In this document: one piece after another, positions 1 through 10,919 of the stretch | How positions within the stretch are numbered: the first letter of the stretch is position 1 | How the letters are laid out: each line of letters starts with the position of its first letter | Notes under the pieces: model-generated | What the model saw: only the letters and a program-made list of their open reading frames with translations | Database searches by the model: none | What the model was told of the DNA's origin: nothing | Source: Cyclina sinensis | Lineage: Eukaryota; Mollusca; Bivalvia; Venerida; Veneridae | Direction of reading: 5' to 3' | Assembly: GCA_012932295.1 (NCBI GenBank) | Contig: JAAONU010000019.1 | Location: 20,903,908 to 20,967,907 of the forward strand | Length of the DNA stretch: 64,000 bases | Made by a program: the position numbers and the translations under genes

Positions 1-396
1 TTTGTTTTGACTTAGGGGAGATTCTTCTTACTCCTCACAGTTTTGAAAGCTGTTTGTATTACAAGAGGCGCCTAAACACATTTAATTTCACAATGTATGA
101 CCTGGGTACAAAAGATGCACACTGATATGTTTGGAATGAGTCTATTTCAAAGAGAGGAGCCTGTGAAGTGGCATCCTGTGTATATAATTTTCTCAAAGAA
201 AAATCCAAGGAAGGTAAGACCGAAGTAATTTTCTATAGTGTCAAATGCTCTAGCCAAAACAAAAAGAGGTACTATTTGACCATGCTCGGGTATTGTCTCC
301 AGAGGTTTAAGTTTAAATCAATTACTCACAAATACCTAAAAAAGGGCATACCCAGAACGAAAATGTAGGCACATTTCTATATACACTACCTCACAG

Positions 397-819
397 TGGG
401 CAGCAACAATACGAGTTGCAAGGCGAGACAGACCATACCTGGTTAAGGAAATGTCTGTGAAAGATTTTTTTGATTTCAAACTTTTGTCTCAGAGTTTAAG
501 AAACTTTGAAATAAATCAAGAAGGTGACAAAATTTATTGGAATAAAATCAAAGTCATTAAATTATTTGCAGAACATCCGAATGTGTTCTGCTATCAAACA
601 CACCACAATGGCCAGGTGTTTGAAGTTGACCTTTGTAAAAGAGTGAGAGCAAACATTCCTCATCCATGTTCTCTTCCACTGCCTCAACTTAGGCAAGATG
701 GAATCCACATAAGTACAATGAAATTTGCTGATTTGATCAGCTTATACCAGAAAGGAATAACCCCTGCTGTACATCACCCATTTTACCTCCTACTTCCCCA
801 TGAAACCGAGTTAAAATAG
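397..819 (+). CDS. 3'-terminal exon, unrecognised repeat-family-like protein
   Basis: An open frame of about 140 codons runs to a stop at 817-819. A good splice acceptor (pyrimidine-rich tract ending in CAG at 394-396) precedes it, so I read it as the last exon of a gene or element that begins outside the window; translation from the first ATG alone would start at 451. The translation opens with WAATIRVARRDRPYLVKEM, continues through a basic, hydrophilic middle, and ends LLLPHETELK. No catalytic motif or known domain is visible. The style resembles C-terminal exons of multicopy unannotated bivalve proteins, which are often transposon-linked, but that is recollection, not proof. A fold-back element begins 33 bp after the stop. 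Coding status is moderately likely; function is unknown. Confidence 0.45.
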   Translation, partial: WAATIRVARRDRPYLVKEMSVKDFFDFKLLSQSLRNFEINQEGDKIYWNKIKVIKLFAEHPNVFCYQTHHNGQVFEVDLCKRVRANIPHPCSLPLPQLRQDGIHISTMKFADLISLYQKGITPAVHHPFYLLLPHETELK

Positions 820-851
820 GAACGTGTTCAGTACTATGACATTTATTGTCA

Positions 852-1079
852 TTAACCCTTTACTCCATGTCTTATCACATGTGAGAACAGTGTAGATCGA
901 GATCAGCCGGCACATCTATGCCGTCTGATCAAAATCTACACTATTCGCTTCTAGATAATGAATCAAAAAACTAACAGTGTAGATTCTGATCTGATGGCAT
1001 GTATGTGCCGGCTGATCTGAGCTGATCTGCACTGTTCGGGCATGGACAACAGCCAAATCTCATGGAGTGAAGGGTTTAG
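852..1079. mobile_element. Fold-back MITE, ~228 bp
   Basis: The ends are inverted copies (TTAACCCTTTACTCCATG at the left, CATGGAGTGAAGGGTTTAG at the right). Inside is a second inverted pair built on GTGTAGAT and on GATCAGCCGGCACAT / ATGTGCCGGCTGATC. The piece could fold almost end to end. No coding capacity is seen. A clear target-site duplication was not found. Confidence 0.7.
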
Positions 1080-1816
1080 TAAACAGTATATTTTTGTAAT
1101 GTGTACCCAGGTAATTTTATGAAATGTTTTGCCAAAAATCTTAAGTACAGATCTACAAGGTGGACAAACTGGATAATTGCTGTTTTAAAATGTTTCATTG
1201 GGAGATAAAACTGTAGCACAAGCAAGCATTTTAAATCAAACTTACTAAACTGTAGCTGAACTGTTTTAAACATTTGAATTCTTATCATCAATTTTTCACA
1301 ACAGTTGATTGCAGTTAATTTGCATCTGTTTTGGTACTTGATACATTTGATAAATATTTTATTGTATTAACATGAATAAGATGTTTTAGTTCTTTACTTT
1401 AAAAGAACTGGTTCAAAATTTAGGCATTACTTTATTGTCCGGTAAGAATTTTGTTAACTTTGTTAACTTTGTTCCTTATTTCTTTTTTTTTTTTTGTTAA
1501 TTCTAGCATGAAAACAAGCACTTTACATCTCAAGATTTTACATTCAGTTTTGACAAATCTATTGCTATTTTGCTTTATGAAAAAAAATAATATGAACTCA
1601 GAAACAAAATGTAGTTGTGAATTTATGAAATAAATTTTAATTTTGCAAATATCTGAATATTGTCAATCATGCAAAAGCATTTAAGTTCTTTATTGAGAAA
1701 GTATACATTAAAGATATATTGTGTTTAAACATTTGTGTTTTTTATCTATTAAACAGATGAACAGGGAAAGTTAAATATGTGAGTAGTAAGTCAATTTTCT
1801 TTTGTCAAAAAGTTAT

Positions 1817-2096
1817 GCAACAGTGTCGTAACTTGAGTTACGACACTGTTGCGCAAAATTAACTTCGACATTTTAAAACATTTGAAGTGGAAAACTGTCG
1901 TAAGTCAGAATTTTATCAGAATCATTTTTAAAGTTTACATTTGAAAAAAAAATCATTAACTTTATTGCTAACAGTTAAATATATTGTCATGAATTTCCAT
2001 TAAAAGGTGATGCATATAAACAGTATTAAGAGTAAGACAACGTTTTTTCCTTCTCCTGAACATTTTTGAAAAAGTGAGTTACGACAGTGTTGCGTT
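1817..2096. mobile_element. Probable MITE with GCAACAGTGTCGTAACT ends
   Basis: The left end is a nearly perfect hairpin at 1817-1852: two 17-base arms around a 2-base loop. The right end at about 2074-2096 reads GAGTTACGACAGTGTTGCG, matching the same arm. A partial copy (ACTGTCGTAAGTC) lies near 1893. The pieces could be termini of one ~280-bp element or of several collapsed copies. Confidence 0.45.
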
Positions 2097-2393
2097 GAAC
2101 CCTCGATATATTCTTAAGATCAGCCGACATACAATGTTTGACCTACATCTGGAAATCAGCATAAATGACGTCATGGTTTCCCCCTTTGACGTCATAACGA
2201 TTAGACAGGAAGAATCAATGCAAAGTCGATCCACGATATGTAGTTGAATAAGCTGTAGAAGTTTCAAAATCCTAGTCAGTGACGAAAGATCGAAATTACG
2301 ACAAACGGAGATTGTCGAATCTTCTTGTTTTTGACTTTCCGCGTTTTCACCCCGCCGAACAAATAAACGAAATGTAGAGTTTTTTCATGTGGC

Positions 2394-2833
2394 GGGCTTA
2401 AAGGCGAAAGGTCAATGCTACAAAAACATGACATAGTCACCGTTATTCGGGTTTTCGTATAAAAAATTATTATTTGACAAATGTATTTAGATATGCAACA
2501 TGAATGCATGTTTGTTTCTTTGCTTATAATTTGTACTGTTCATAATGTTTGTACGAGGGCTGTTTTATAAATTCGCGGACTTGCTCTATTTCTTCAAACT
2601 CGGATGATTTATCCAAAAAAAACAAACTACAACTTGAGATACATTTACTTATGGCTGTCTGACAAATCAAGAAAAAAGATGAAAACGCGATAAATAGAAG
2701 CCGAAAACACGACACCTTAAATTTGTCATGTATTCTCCATAAATCCGTCGCGTTTTTGCGTTGACAGGGTGAAAGATAGAACACCCGATCAATTCATCGT
2801 TGGTCGTGTTTTCGAACTTTCGCCTTTAAGCCC
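2394..2833. mobile_element. Short element with 20-bp terminal inverted repeats
   Basis: The first 20 bases (GGGCTTAAAGGCGAAAGGTC, 2394-2413) match the reverse complement of 2814-2833 at 19 of 20 positions, enclosing 440 bp. The interior has no recognisable coding sequence. No target-site duplication was evident at the edges, so the exact ends are uncertain. Confidence 0.55.
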
Positions 2834-4684
2834 CAAACACACGCTCTTACGAAATGTCACAAATTAGCCATCATATGTTTGGACTAAATCGTGTGCCAAA
2901 AAAACTTGTCTAACAACAATAAGAAGAAAGAAATTGGGCATTGGTCAGGAATATCTGTTTATCAAAGATACTGTAATTACTGTCGAGGTAAAATTGGAGA
3001 TAAATTTCATTATATTTTTGCATGTGCGCGATTTCTGATGCATGACCTGGAACCCGTATTTTATCCCCGCCCAATTATGTTAAATTTAAAGTAATGAACA
3101 CCAACAACATTAAAAATCTGAATTTCAAAATCTGTGTAAATATTCAAAATTAAAGAACCGAGAGAGACTATTGTATGATTTATTTATTATCATTTATTGG
3201 TCACAGAGAAACATTTCAGCCTTGTTATAATAAACAATTGTATTGTCTGATTCCTCGCTTATATGAAATGTAAGTATCTATTGCTAATCAATAATTACCA
3301 TTCATTTCAACCATGTATTGAGTAAACTAAAAGCTTGTTCTGTTCTACTCTAGACGATTCACCTAACCGAGCTTTCTAAATATCTTACACGTGCAATTTC
3401 TGAGTCATTTGAATCAGCAGGAAGAGAGACGACTGGTCATTCGATGCAATGATCGACTAGGAAAGTTTAGGCCTTTCCGGTGATAAATGCCCAAGACTGA
3501 AGCCATGGCGACTGGCAACTAAAAATGAGCATTTTTCTATACTTAGAATGGCATTGGATCTCAATAACTTTAAAAGGGACGCACAGGCATGAACAATGTT
3601 ATTCCACATGCACCGACAAAATAAAAAGTTAAATGGAACTTTTGGTAAATTCATGCTGAATTAATTTGATAACCAGGAATATTTTTTCAAGAATTGCATC
3701 TGTATTCCTATCCAAATGGCGTCTGGCCGGTATAAGAGTTCTGATTGTACGCATATACTGAATAATTCAATAAGTCGATTACTACCAATGTTTTTGCTAC
3801 CCGAATTTCTATAGATAAACGATACTTTCCAGTAAAATAAATACATCTGATGTTACTTGAAACAAATTTATTCTTTTTAGAATTAATGCCATTTTACATT
3901 TCCGAGGCTACATAAAATCGTAACTGTAATCATCATGTATGTCTACTTTAATTAAATACCTAACCTGTTTAAGTCTGGTATTGAATTACAGTAAACTAAT
4001 GTGCGATAATCTACTAAGTAGCGAATAGCCTACGTGCGATCAATCATAGGTAGAAAATATGTGCAAATAGCGAACGAACAGATAGCAAAACGTCTTACCT
4101 ATACAAACATATTTTTGTACTAAATTGCAATACACTTGTTTTCAGGTAATTTTTCAAATAGTAACCAGAAGAAACCGAAAATCAGAATCATATGGGCCGG
4201 AATCATATCAACCGATATTTACTGCGCCCTGATTTTGTCATAAGTAGAGCCACCCATAAAGGAGGGATTATTGCGTAGGGCAGTCTATCTATTTGAGTTT
4301 ATTTTTTGTTGGTACCGGTGCCCATATGACGACCCCCCACCCTTTCAGGGATTAGTAACTTTCTGTTGTGTGGGTTAGTGCAATATAAAGGAAGCATCCA
4401 TTCAAGACATCCCTGTTTAGGGCAAGATCGAACTCACTTGATTAACACTAAGGGATCAGATGTTAAAAATATTGATCATTATCAAACATAATATTTTCAT
4501 ACCAAAGAAGTATTTCATCGCTGTTTCAGGTTTAATAACTTGGTTAAATTTTTGATAATCTCTATTTCTTGAAACGACGTAATAATAATAAAAAAGATTA
4601 ATCGTCACATGTCAGTTACAATTGGTCCACAACTTTTGCTGTAACTTTGACAATATTAAATTAGTCGGCGCTCTCAGACTTATA
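2834..4684. other. Intergenic, nothing recognised
   Basis: AT-rich sequence with only short frames. Two adjacent minus-strand frames at 3457-3846 are not recognisable and are probably chance. Confidence 0.5.
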
Positions 4685-5068
4685 CAATGAGGGACAGTGC
4701 TGATGAAAAATTATCTCCCTTACTCAGATAACATCAAAGGTAGACCAAATAGCACTTTGGTCCTTTCAGTTGGAATCCTCTGACTTTATCCTTGTTTCTG
4801 TTTGTGATAGTCTTGACTTTTAGTTGTGAAAAATGTCATTTATAAATTAAATTAAAAGTGAAGTTTAACAAAAAACAACCTTTATGGTGTTAGCAAAACA
4901 TGTTGCTAAAAAAATGTTTCAACTGACTACCATTGTTGCAAATAATTAAGCTTCATTATTACCATACGAAAAGAGAAAATAGCGATGAAAGCAGAGGAAT
5001 CCAAATGGAAGGACCAAACTAATATTAGAGAATATTCAGGGTAGATAATCCACTTCTGTCCCCCATTG
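4685..5068. mobile_element. Diverged inverted-repeat element (MITE-like), ~384 bp
   Basis: The left end CAATGAGGGACAG and the reverse complement of the right end (CAATGGGGGACAG) agree. A longer inner stretch, TTTGGTCCTTTCAGTTGGAA near 4759, pairs with TTTGGTCCTTCCATTTGGAT read on the minus strand from about 5017. Divergence indicates an old copy. No coding sequence is seen. Confidence 0.55.
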
Positions 5069-5869
5069 TTGATGACTTGTTGTTATCAATGTACGGGGTC
5101 ACATATTAAAAATTATCAATCTGCTAAAAGTTTTAAGTCGCATTGGTTGTACTGCGTTTTTCAATTTTATAAATTTGAAATATACAGTAGATATTGAAAC
5201 TGCTACTTAAATTTGATTTGCGTTTGTCTGTCTTTTAATAGAAGGTTTTGTTTCGTGGTGGAAATACTTGAACCACGACCTGTCTTAGTTGCTTGACACA
5301 GTATTTATCTTTCGTATCTGTCCGGTCTTTTAATAGACTGCGTACACCAGATAAAAACTATACTGTATGACACTTTCTCTACCATGTGCAAGGCGCTGAC
5401 TGATAAGTGGATACACATTACGTACTTCAGTCTTTAAAACGTTCTTCATTTTAGCTTAATGTTTCAATCAATCGCTGGTCTGTAATTAAGAATCAATCAA
5501 TGAAGCAGTTGAATGGATATTTTCTGAAAGATAATGTATTATAAAATAAACGAATCGTGACTTCTGTTCATTTATTAAAAATGAATCACCGATCAATATT
5601 AAAGTTATTCATTGTGAAGATGACCTAAATTCCTGTCATCAAGTTAAAGCTGCAACAGGAGAAACATACTTGCTATTCGGTAAAATGTGTTCTCTCGAAA
5701 CTGACAGTTTGAACTGAAGCTAATGAGGAATATAAATATTACAATCGTGTTGAAAGAATTAAGAGGAGCTTTGCAAGCTATTCGGAGGAAACGTTATTGT
5801 AGACGAACTGAAGCTGTTGTGAGAAATAAAATTCTGTAATCAAGTGGAACGTCGTTCGCATGTACTACT
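5069..5869. other. Upstream region of the glycosyltransferase gene
   Basis: AT-rich, with no gene or clear repeat. It should contain the promoter and 5' leader of the gene starting at 5870, but no unambiguous TATA/initiator arrangement could be chosen. Confidence 0.4.
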
Positions 5870-6817
5870 ATGCAGTTACGGAAAAAATGCATCCGTATCT
5901 TGCTTCTGTGTCTAGTAACCTGCATGATAGGTTATTTTATAGTATTTCATATATATTCAGAAAAATACTATGCTGTTGATACCTACACATCTTGCAACGA
6001 CCGGTGTTTTCATCATGCCTTTAGCTATTTGATAAACAACAAAAATATTTGCTTCACAAAAACAACAGAGGAAAGGATAGAATTAATGATCATAATTTTC
6101 ACGGAACATAGGAATTATGAAAAACGTAAGGCTCTTAGAAATACATGGTTAACTTACGCTAGGAACAATACAGCCAACGTTCGCTATGCATTTTTGCTTG
6201 GCAACACGGAAAACATTTCTGACCACGAAAGTATTGCTCAAGAAAATAAAGTTCACAAAGATATATTGAAGGAAGATTTTATAGACTCATATCTTAATTT
6301 AACTCATAAAACCCTTATGGGATTTAAATGGATTGTCGAATATTGTTCTAAAGCTAATTTTGTTCTTAAAACTGATGATGATGTGTTTGTAAACGTTCCA
6401 AAAACTCTCAGTTACCTAGAAGAATCGGGGAATGGCCTGCATAAAAAAGTTGTCGGCTCTTGTATGAAAAACGGAAAACCACATAGAAATAAGACATCAA
6501 AATGGTACATTTCAGAAGAGGTTTACCCAGCAGAAAACTACCCAGAATTCTGTTCAGGGACAGGCTATCTCACAAGTAAAAAAACTGTAGAGGAAATGTA
6601 TAACATCTTCTCAACAGTGCCTTTTCTGTATTTAGAAGATGTGTACGTTGGTCTGTGTCTACAAAAACTTGGCGGATATGTTCAAGATGTCAAAGGGTTT
6701 AGAGCAGAGATAACAAACAATGACTTATGCATATACAAGGGAAACCACATCTTTACGGTACATCATGTACCTCCTGAAATGCTTCACAACATTTGGATTT
6801 CAGCATGTAAATCTTAA
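5870..6817 (+). CDS. Beta-1,3-galactosyltransferase-like glycosyltransferase (GT31)
   Basis: A 315-aa type II Golgi enzyme expected to transfer a sugar, probably Gal or GlcNAc, in beta-1,3 linkage onto glycan chains. A short cytoplasmic N-terminus (MQLRKK) is followed by a membrane anchor at about residues 8-29 and a lumenal catalytic domain. GT31 hallmarks appear in order: RKALRNTW (86-93), the DDD metal/nucleotide-sugar motif in KTDDDVFVN (167-175), YPEFCSGTGY (224-233) and EDVYVG (256-261). N-glycosylation sequons fall at N99, N115, N143 and N207. The length is near the family norm and the frame is intact, so it is probably functional. It has no introns, as is common for metazoan GT31 genes that arose by retroposition. 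The ATG at 5870 is chosen because it gives the anchor. Acceptor and donor sugars cannot be told from sequence. Confidence 0.93.
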   Translation: MQLRKKCIRILLLCLVTCMIGYFIVFHIYSEKYYAVDTYTSCNDRCFHHAFSYLINNKNICFTKTTEERIELMIIIFTEHRNYEKRKALRNTWLTYARNNTANVRYAFLLGNTENISDHESIAQENKVHKDILKEDFIDSYLNLTHKTLMGFKWIVEYCSKANFVLKTDDDVFVNVPKTLSYLEESGNGLHKKVVGSCMKNGKPHRNKTSKWYISEEVYPAENYPEFCSGTGYLTSKKTVEEMYNIFSTVPFLYLEDVYVGLCLQKLGGYVQDVKGFRAEITNNDLCIYKGNHIFTVHHVPPEMLHNIWISACKS

Positions 6818-7926
6818 AGTGCTGAAAAACCACCGTTTAGGTGATTTTGTGTACTGCCCACTTTCCTTTATTCATTGTTTTTGAAAAACACCCTATTATC
6901 ATTCTATTTCAATATCTAATTATTGTTTGAATTATGCCTTTTTGAGCCATATTGACTTTTTTATTTGAAATATCATGTAATATTTATGCAATGAAACAAT
7001 GTGCTTTTATCATATTGTTATGAGTGATATGCTGCAAAACATTGATTATAAGATAAACCATTTCATTTGCATATTATTACAATAAACAATGCTTTTATCT
7101 TACTCTTTATAACGTGTAACTAACCTGAAAAGTGAGAAAACATCAATATGCTTAACTTCCTTGTTTTGTTAACTGATAACTTTGAGTATAAGAATGACAT
7201 CATTGTTATCTGCATGTTCTTAACAGGAAGTTTTTTTGATTCAAAAGAAATATTTACTGACAAGGGTATGTTAAAATTTATGTGATATTTAAGTGATAAA
7301 TACTTCCCTAATTCCGCAGTTCATGTAATAAAAATTCAGGTCATACTTACCCACAGCGTCTTAGAGTTACATGTTTGATTGTCTTCCGGATCTGATTAAG
7401 AAAGATACAAAAATGACACAAAAAAAGCCGGTCTTTGATAATATTTATTATCTACCTAAATTGAACGATGTCTTTATCATGTTTCCCAAAGAAACATATT
7501 TCTTCGTGAGGATGTTTTCCGTTACATATTACAATCCTTGATCTAGTTGTATTGCAATAGATGCAAGTTCGACACGCTGCTCAAGTCGAGATTCCATATT
7601 TCAGTGTCGAGGTTACCTATATCAGTGCTAAACACTGAAAATGACCAAGAGCTAGGGATTTTATTCTCTCTAAATTTTACACTATCCATAGAAACATGCC
7701 GTATTGGTGGCCAGTATAAACCCATACAGATAGAAAGTCATGACAGCTATCCTGTACGCTTTATCTAAAGTGACAAGAATCCATGATGAATCCTGAGCCC
7801 TGCTGTGTAAGCAATCATAATCTATTACTAACCTATACCAGCTAGTCTTGATTTAATAAGGCTGTTTACTTTATGGGCATGGGCTTTAGAACGGTATTAT
7901 TAACTTCACAAAGATAGCATGCATTA
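6818..7926. other. 3' flank and intergenic, nothing further recognised
   Basis: AT-rich sequence apart from the AATAAA noted separately. The opposing frames near 7543-7768 have no domain features. Confidence 0.45.
7081..7086 (+). promoter_or_regulatory. Candidate polyadenylation signal AATAAA
   Basis: AATAAA lies about 265 bases after the glycosyltransferase stop codon on the same strand, at a plausible 3' UTR length. In such AT-rich DNA it could be chance. Confidence 0.35.
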
Positions 7927-8960
7927 ATGTTTAGTTCTGATGTTGCTGTTATGTTGCAACTGAACTTCTATTTTCTAGAAGACAGGGTTAGATCTTATGT
8001 ATCAGCAGCAAGTGGCCCCGTGTCACAGTTTTCACCATCCATATCACTGGAATGTATCACTTTTGGTAATGGACAAGCCTTCGATAATTTAAGTCTTGTA
8101 AACAATGTCAGTTCTGTTGGCAGTACAGGTCATCAAGTTGCATACTTACATCGGCCTTCAGGACCTGTTGGTATGTTCAATTCAAACATGACAAGTCTTG
8201 TATCACCTCAGCAGATGTATCCTATTGACAGCAGCACAGCGCAGTTTCTAGCGCCTACATCTGATCCCTCTTAATGTTCAAACTTTGGAGGAGAATACAG
8301 CTATTGCTAGTGTGGAAAATTTTCAGCATTCTTCGATGGCGCCAACAGCTACTTTCAGCAGCCCAGCCTTAAAACGAACCAGGGTCAATGCATCCGGTTG
8401 ACCAACAAGGTAGTTTACCTTTATTGCAGTATGTCCTAACATGACAGTGCATGTCCCTCAAAGAATTAAAATCAGATTTAGAATGGTAAATTTAAGCAGT
8501 TAGAAAGTATTTTAGTCATGTCAGTTAAAAATCTCAAGCTTTAAAATTAGTTGATCGAAAACGAAGATAATTGGAAAGTAATGTCTTCCATTAGGTGGTC
8601 ATCTATAGATAGTGAACTTTGGCTCATCATCATGACGCCACATTCAGTTTCACTACAGTCAACTAATAAATACCAAAACTGTTTTCCATTTAATGAGGGA
8701 TTTTGTAACAAAATAAGCTGCCCTTACCAGCATATTTGCAAGTCTTGTAAAGGCTCCCATTCTTTCATTTCATGTAAGCGATTCGGATCACAAAACACAG
8801 TTGTAAATTTCAGACCAAGAATCGTCATCCGTCCAATTACAAGACATTAATCTTCATACCCGGGTGTTACACCTAGGCAATATGTCAGTTAAAGTTGGCC
8901 GACTTGGATATTTGTTGAATACGTACATTGAAGCAATACTTACTAAAAGGTTTTAGGGAG
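7927..8960 (+). pseudogene. Gag-like remnant of a retroelement (possibly DIRS/Ngaro type)
   Basis: Two open stretches (7927-8274 and 8551-8850) in a broken region. The second contains a Cys/His cluster, FNEGFCNKISCPYQHICKSC followed by KGSHSFISC. This is the C-x-C-x-H-x-C-x-C-x-H-x-C pattern found in gag-like proteins of tyrosine-recombinase retroelements such as Ngaro/DIRS. Downstream, at about 8890-8960 in another frame, the translation VGRLGYLLNTYIEA resembles the linker that follows this cluster in such elements. Several stops and frame changes separate the parts, and no reverse transcriptase or recombinase follows, so this is a truncated, inactive fragment. The family assignment is tentative. 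Confidence 0.45.
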
Positions 8961-8989
8961 AGATTTTCACTGCAGAACACTGATTCACG

Positions 8990-10919
8990 TATTTTCATGT
9001 GTTCAAACGTCTTAAATTCAGTCATTTTACAGGCTGAAATTTTAAAGAAAAAAATGTGGTAATGTAATGAAATTTAAAAAAAATGAAAAAGGTTTAACAT
9101 TTCAACCATCATCACCTGACATGCCTGCCGCAATGATTATTGTACTGAAAGGGAAGTAACAGCTGCGTGTTGTTTGGTCGAGAAGTTCAGTGTGTAGTTA
9201 TTGAGTATGAGTTATTCGAATGCAAAATGATCCGAGCATTCGAATGCTAAAATGAACAAATTTTGCCATCCCTACAAAATATGCAGTCACCATTTAAAAT
9301 CACTATCTCGACGATTTCAGTTTTTTCTCGGAAATGGGACTTCAAATTGCAAAAGATTTATTTTGAGTTTTGTTTCGTAAACAATGTAATTCATATCCCT
9401 CTTTGCGAGGAAAAGACCGAAGGGGCAGCCACTTAATTAAGTTACCTAGGTTTTGAGCTTGACTCTGCATGCAAATTCGACTTCCAACTCTTAAGTAATT
9501 AATAAACAAATTGTACGAAAATTACAATCCTTTGATTGAATGAGTCAGTAGTCAATCTCTTAACACAACTTCTATTTATTTAGCCTTACATTTCAAACTT
9601 ACACCACTGAAACTTCAAGCATTTAAATATAATTCAAATCTGACTTGTTCATTTAACTTTTAAGAATAGTAATTATTGATGTATTAATCAATCAACATAC
9701 ATTTAGAATTAGATAGATTCGCTAAATGTCGTCTTAACCCTGTAACAATGTACAAAACACTTTTCCTCTGTTAAGTATCCCAGTGAACTCTTTGCAACAG
9801 ATTTTGAAGGCCTTGCCTTTGACAGGAAAACAATTACATACATTAGTTTTATATTTTGATAAATACAATCTGGACATCATACTTTGCACAATGCATTCTT
9901 TTTTAGAATTTAAGTTTCCCTTTACTGTTTTTTCCCAAATATTTTGAAAATTGAATGTTCAAAATCATACAACATCGACTGGAACCTTAACAGGTCTATC
10001 TTTTCTAACAATCTCTACACTATACAAGTTTTAATGGCACTTCTTCAGTTCCAAACACTTTTCTTAATCCCCGACGTCTGACCTTCTCTACCGCTTCTCT
10101 CTTTTCTCTGTCATTACCTTATTCACCGGATTGTTGTCTGTCTTTCGATGTCTCTGTCATTTTTGGCAACTCATACCCTTCTTGTTTTCATTTCATCCAT
10201 TATCACTTTCGTAGCCACAAAAATCTTCTGTGCAATTGCATTTGATGAGGTCCATTTTTCTGCTTTGTGAATTTTGATGTAGTCATGAGGATAAATTAAG
10301 AATTAAAAGCAGTTTTTGCGGTTAGGAATGATTTTGGAATAAAGTTTATTTCTATGAAATGCCTGTTGTTAAAGTGTACTGCTAGATCTGACACTCTTGT
10401 GAAGGTTTTCTCCTACCCACACCGTGGACAGATCACTTACTGCCTTCTGTGCTCCCTCGATACAAGATGTGAATGCAGATCTGATTTGCTTTTAAAATAT
10501 GTTTTGACAAAGCCAACCCTTATCCGTATTCTTTAATCAAAACAAAAGCTTTTAAACGGATTCATATTCTATAATCAAAAAATTAGCTTATTAAAGGATT
10601 AACTATAGCTACATATTGTTTGGACTAACCCCAGTTGTATGTGTGTATATGTATTTGATTTCATTGTTCCATTGTATTTTGAAAATCAAAAGTTTGCTAA
10701 GTCTTATGGGTGAGTTGAACTTTTTATATAATGCTAGCTGTTTGTTCTGCAAGTTATTGTAGTTCAAGTGAAGAAAAAAACAATTACTGATTTGTTAGAT
10801 TCTTTAACTGTTGTAATATTTGTATCACTTGTCCGGCCATAATCTGTCAATATAATAAGCTTTAGGTTTTTATCCAACAGAAGTTTTTACTATACATATA
10901 AGATCGTTTAAAACTTTGG
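8990..10919. other. Intergenic, no gene recognised
   Basis: AT-rich. A 14-bp palindrome AGCATTCGAATGCT is at 9235-9248. Nothing coding could be supported. Confidence 0.45.

Noticed and set aside
3457..3846. Two adjacent minus-strand frames as a possible broken gene
   Set aside because: They share a frame across a stop but show no motif of any family.
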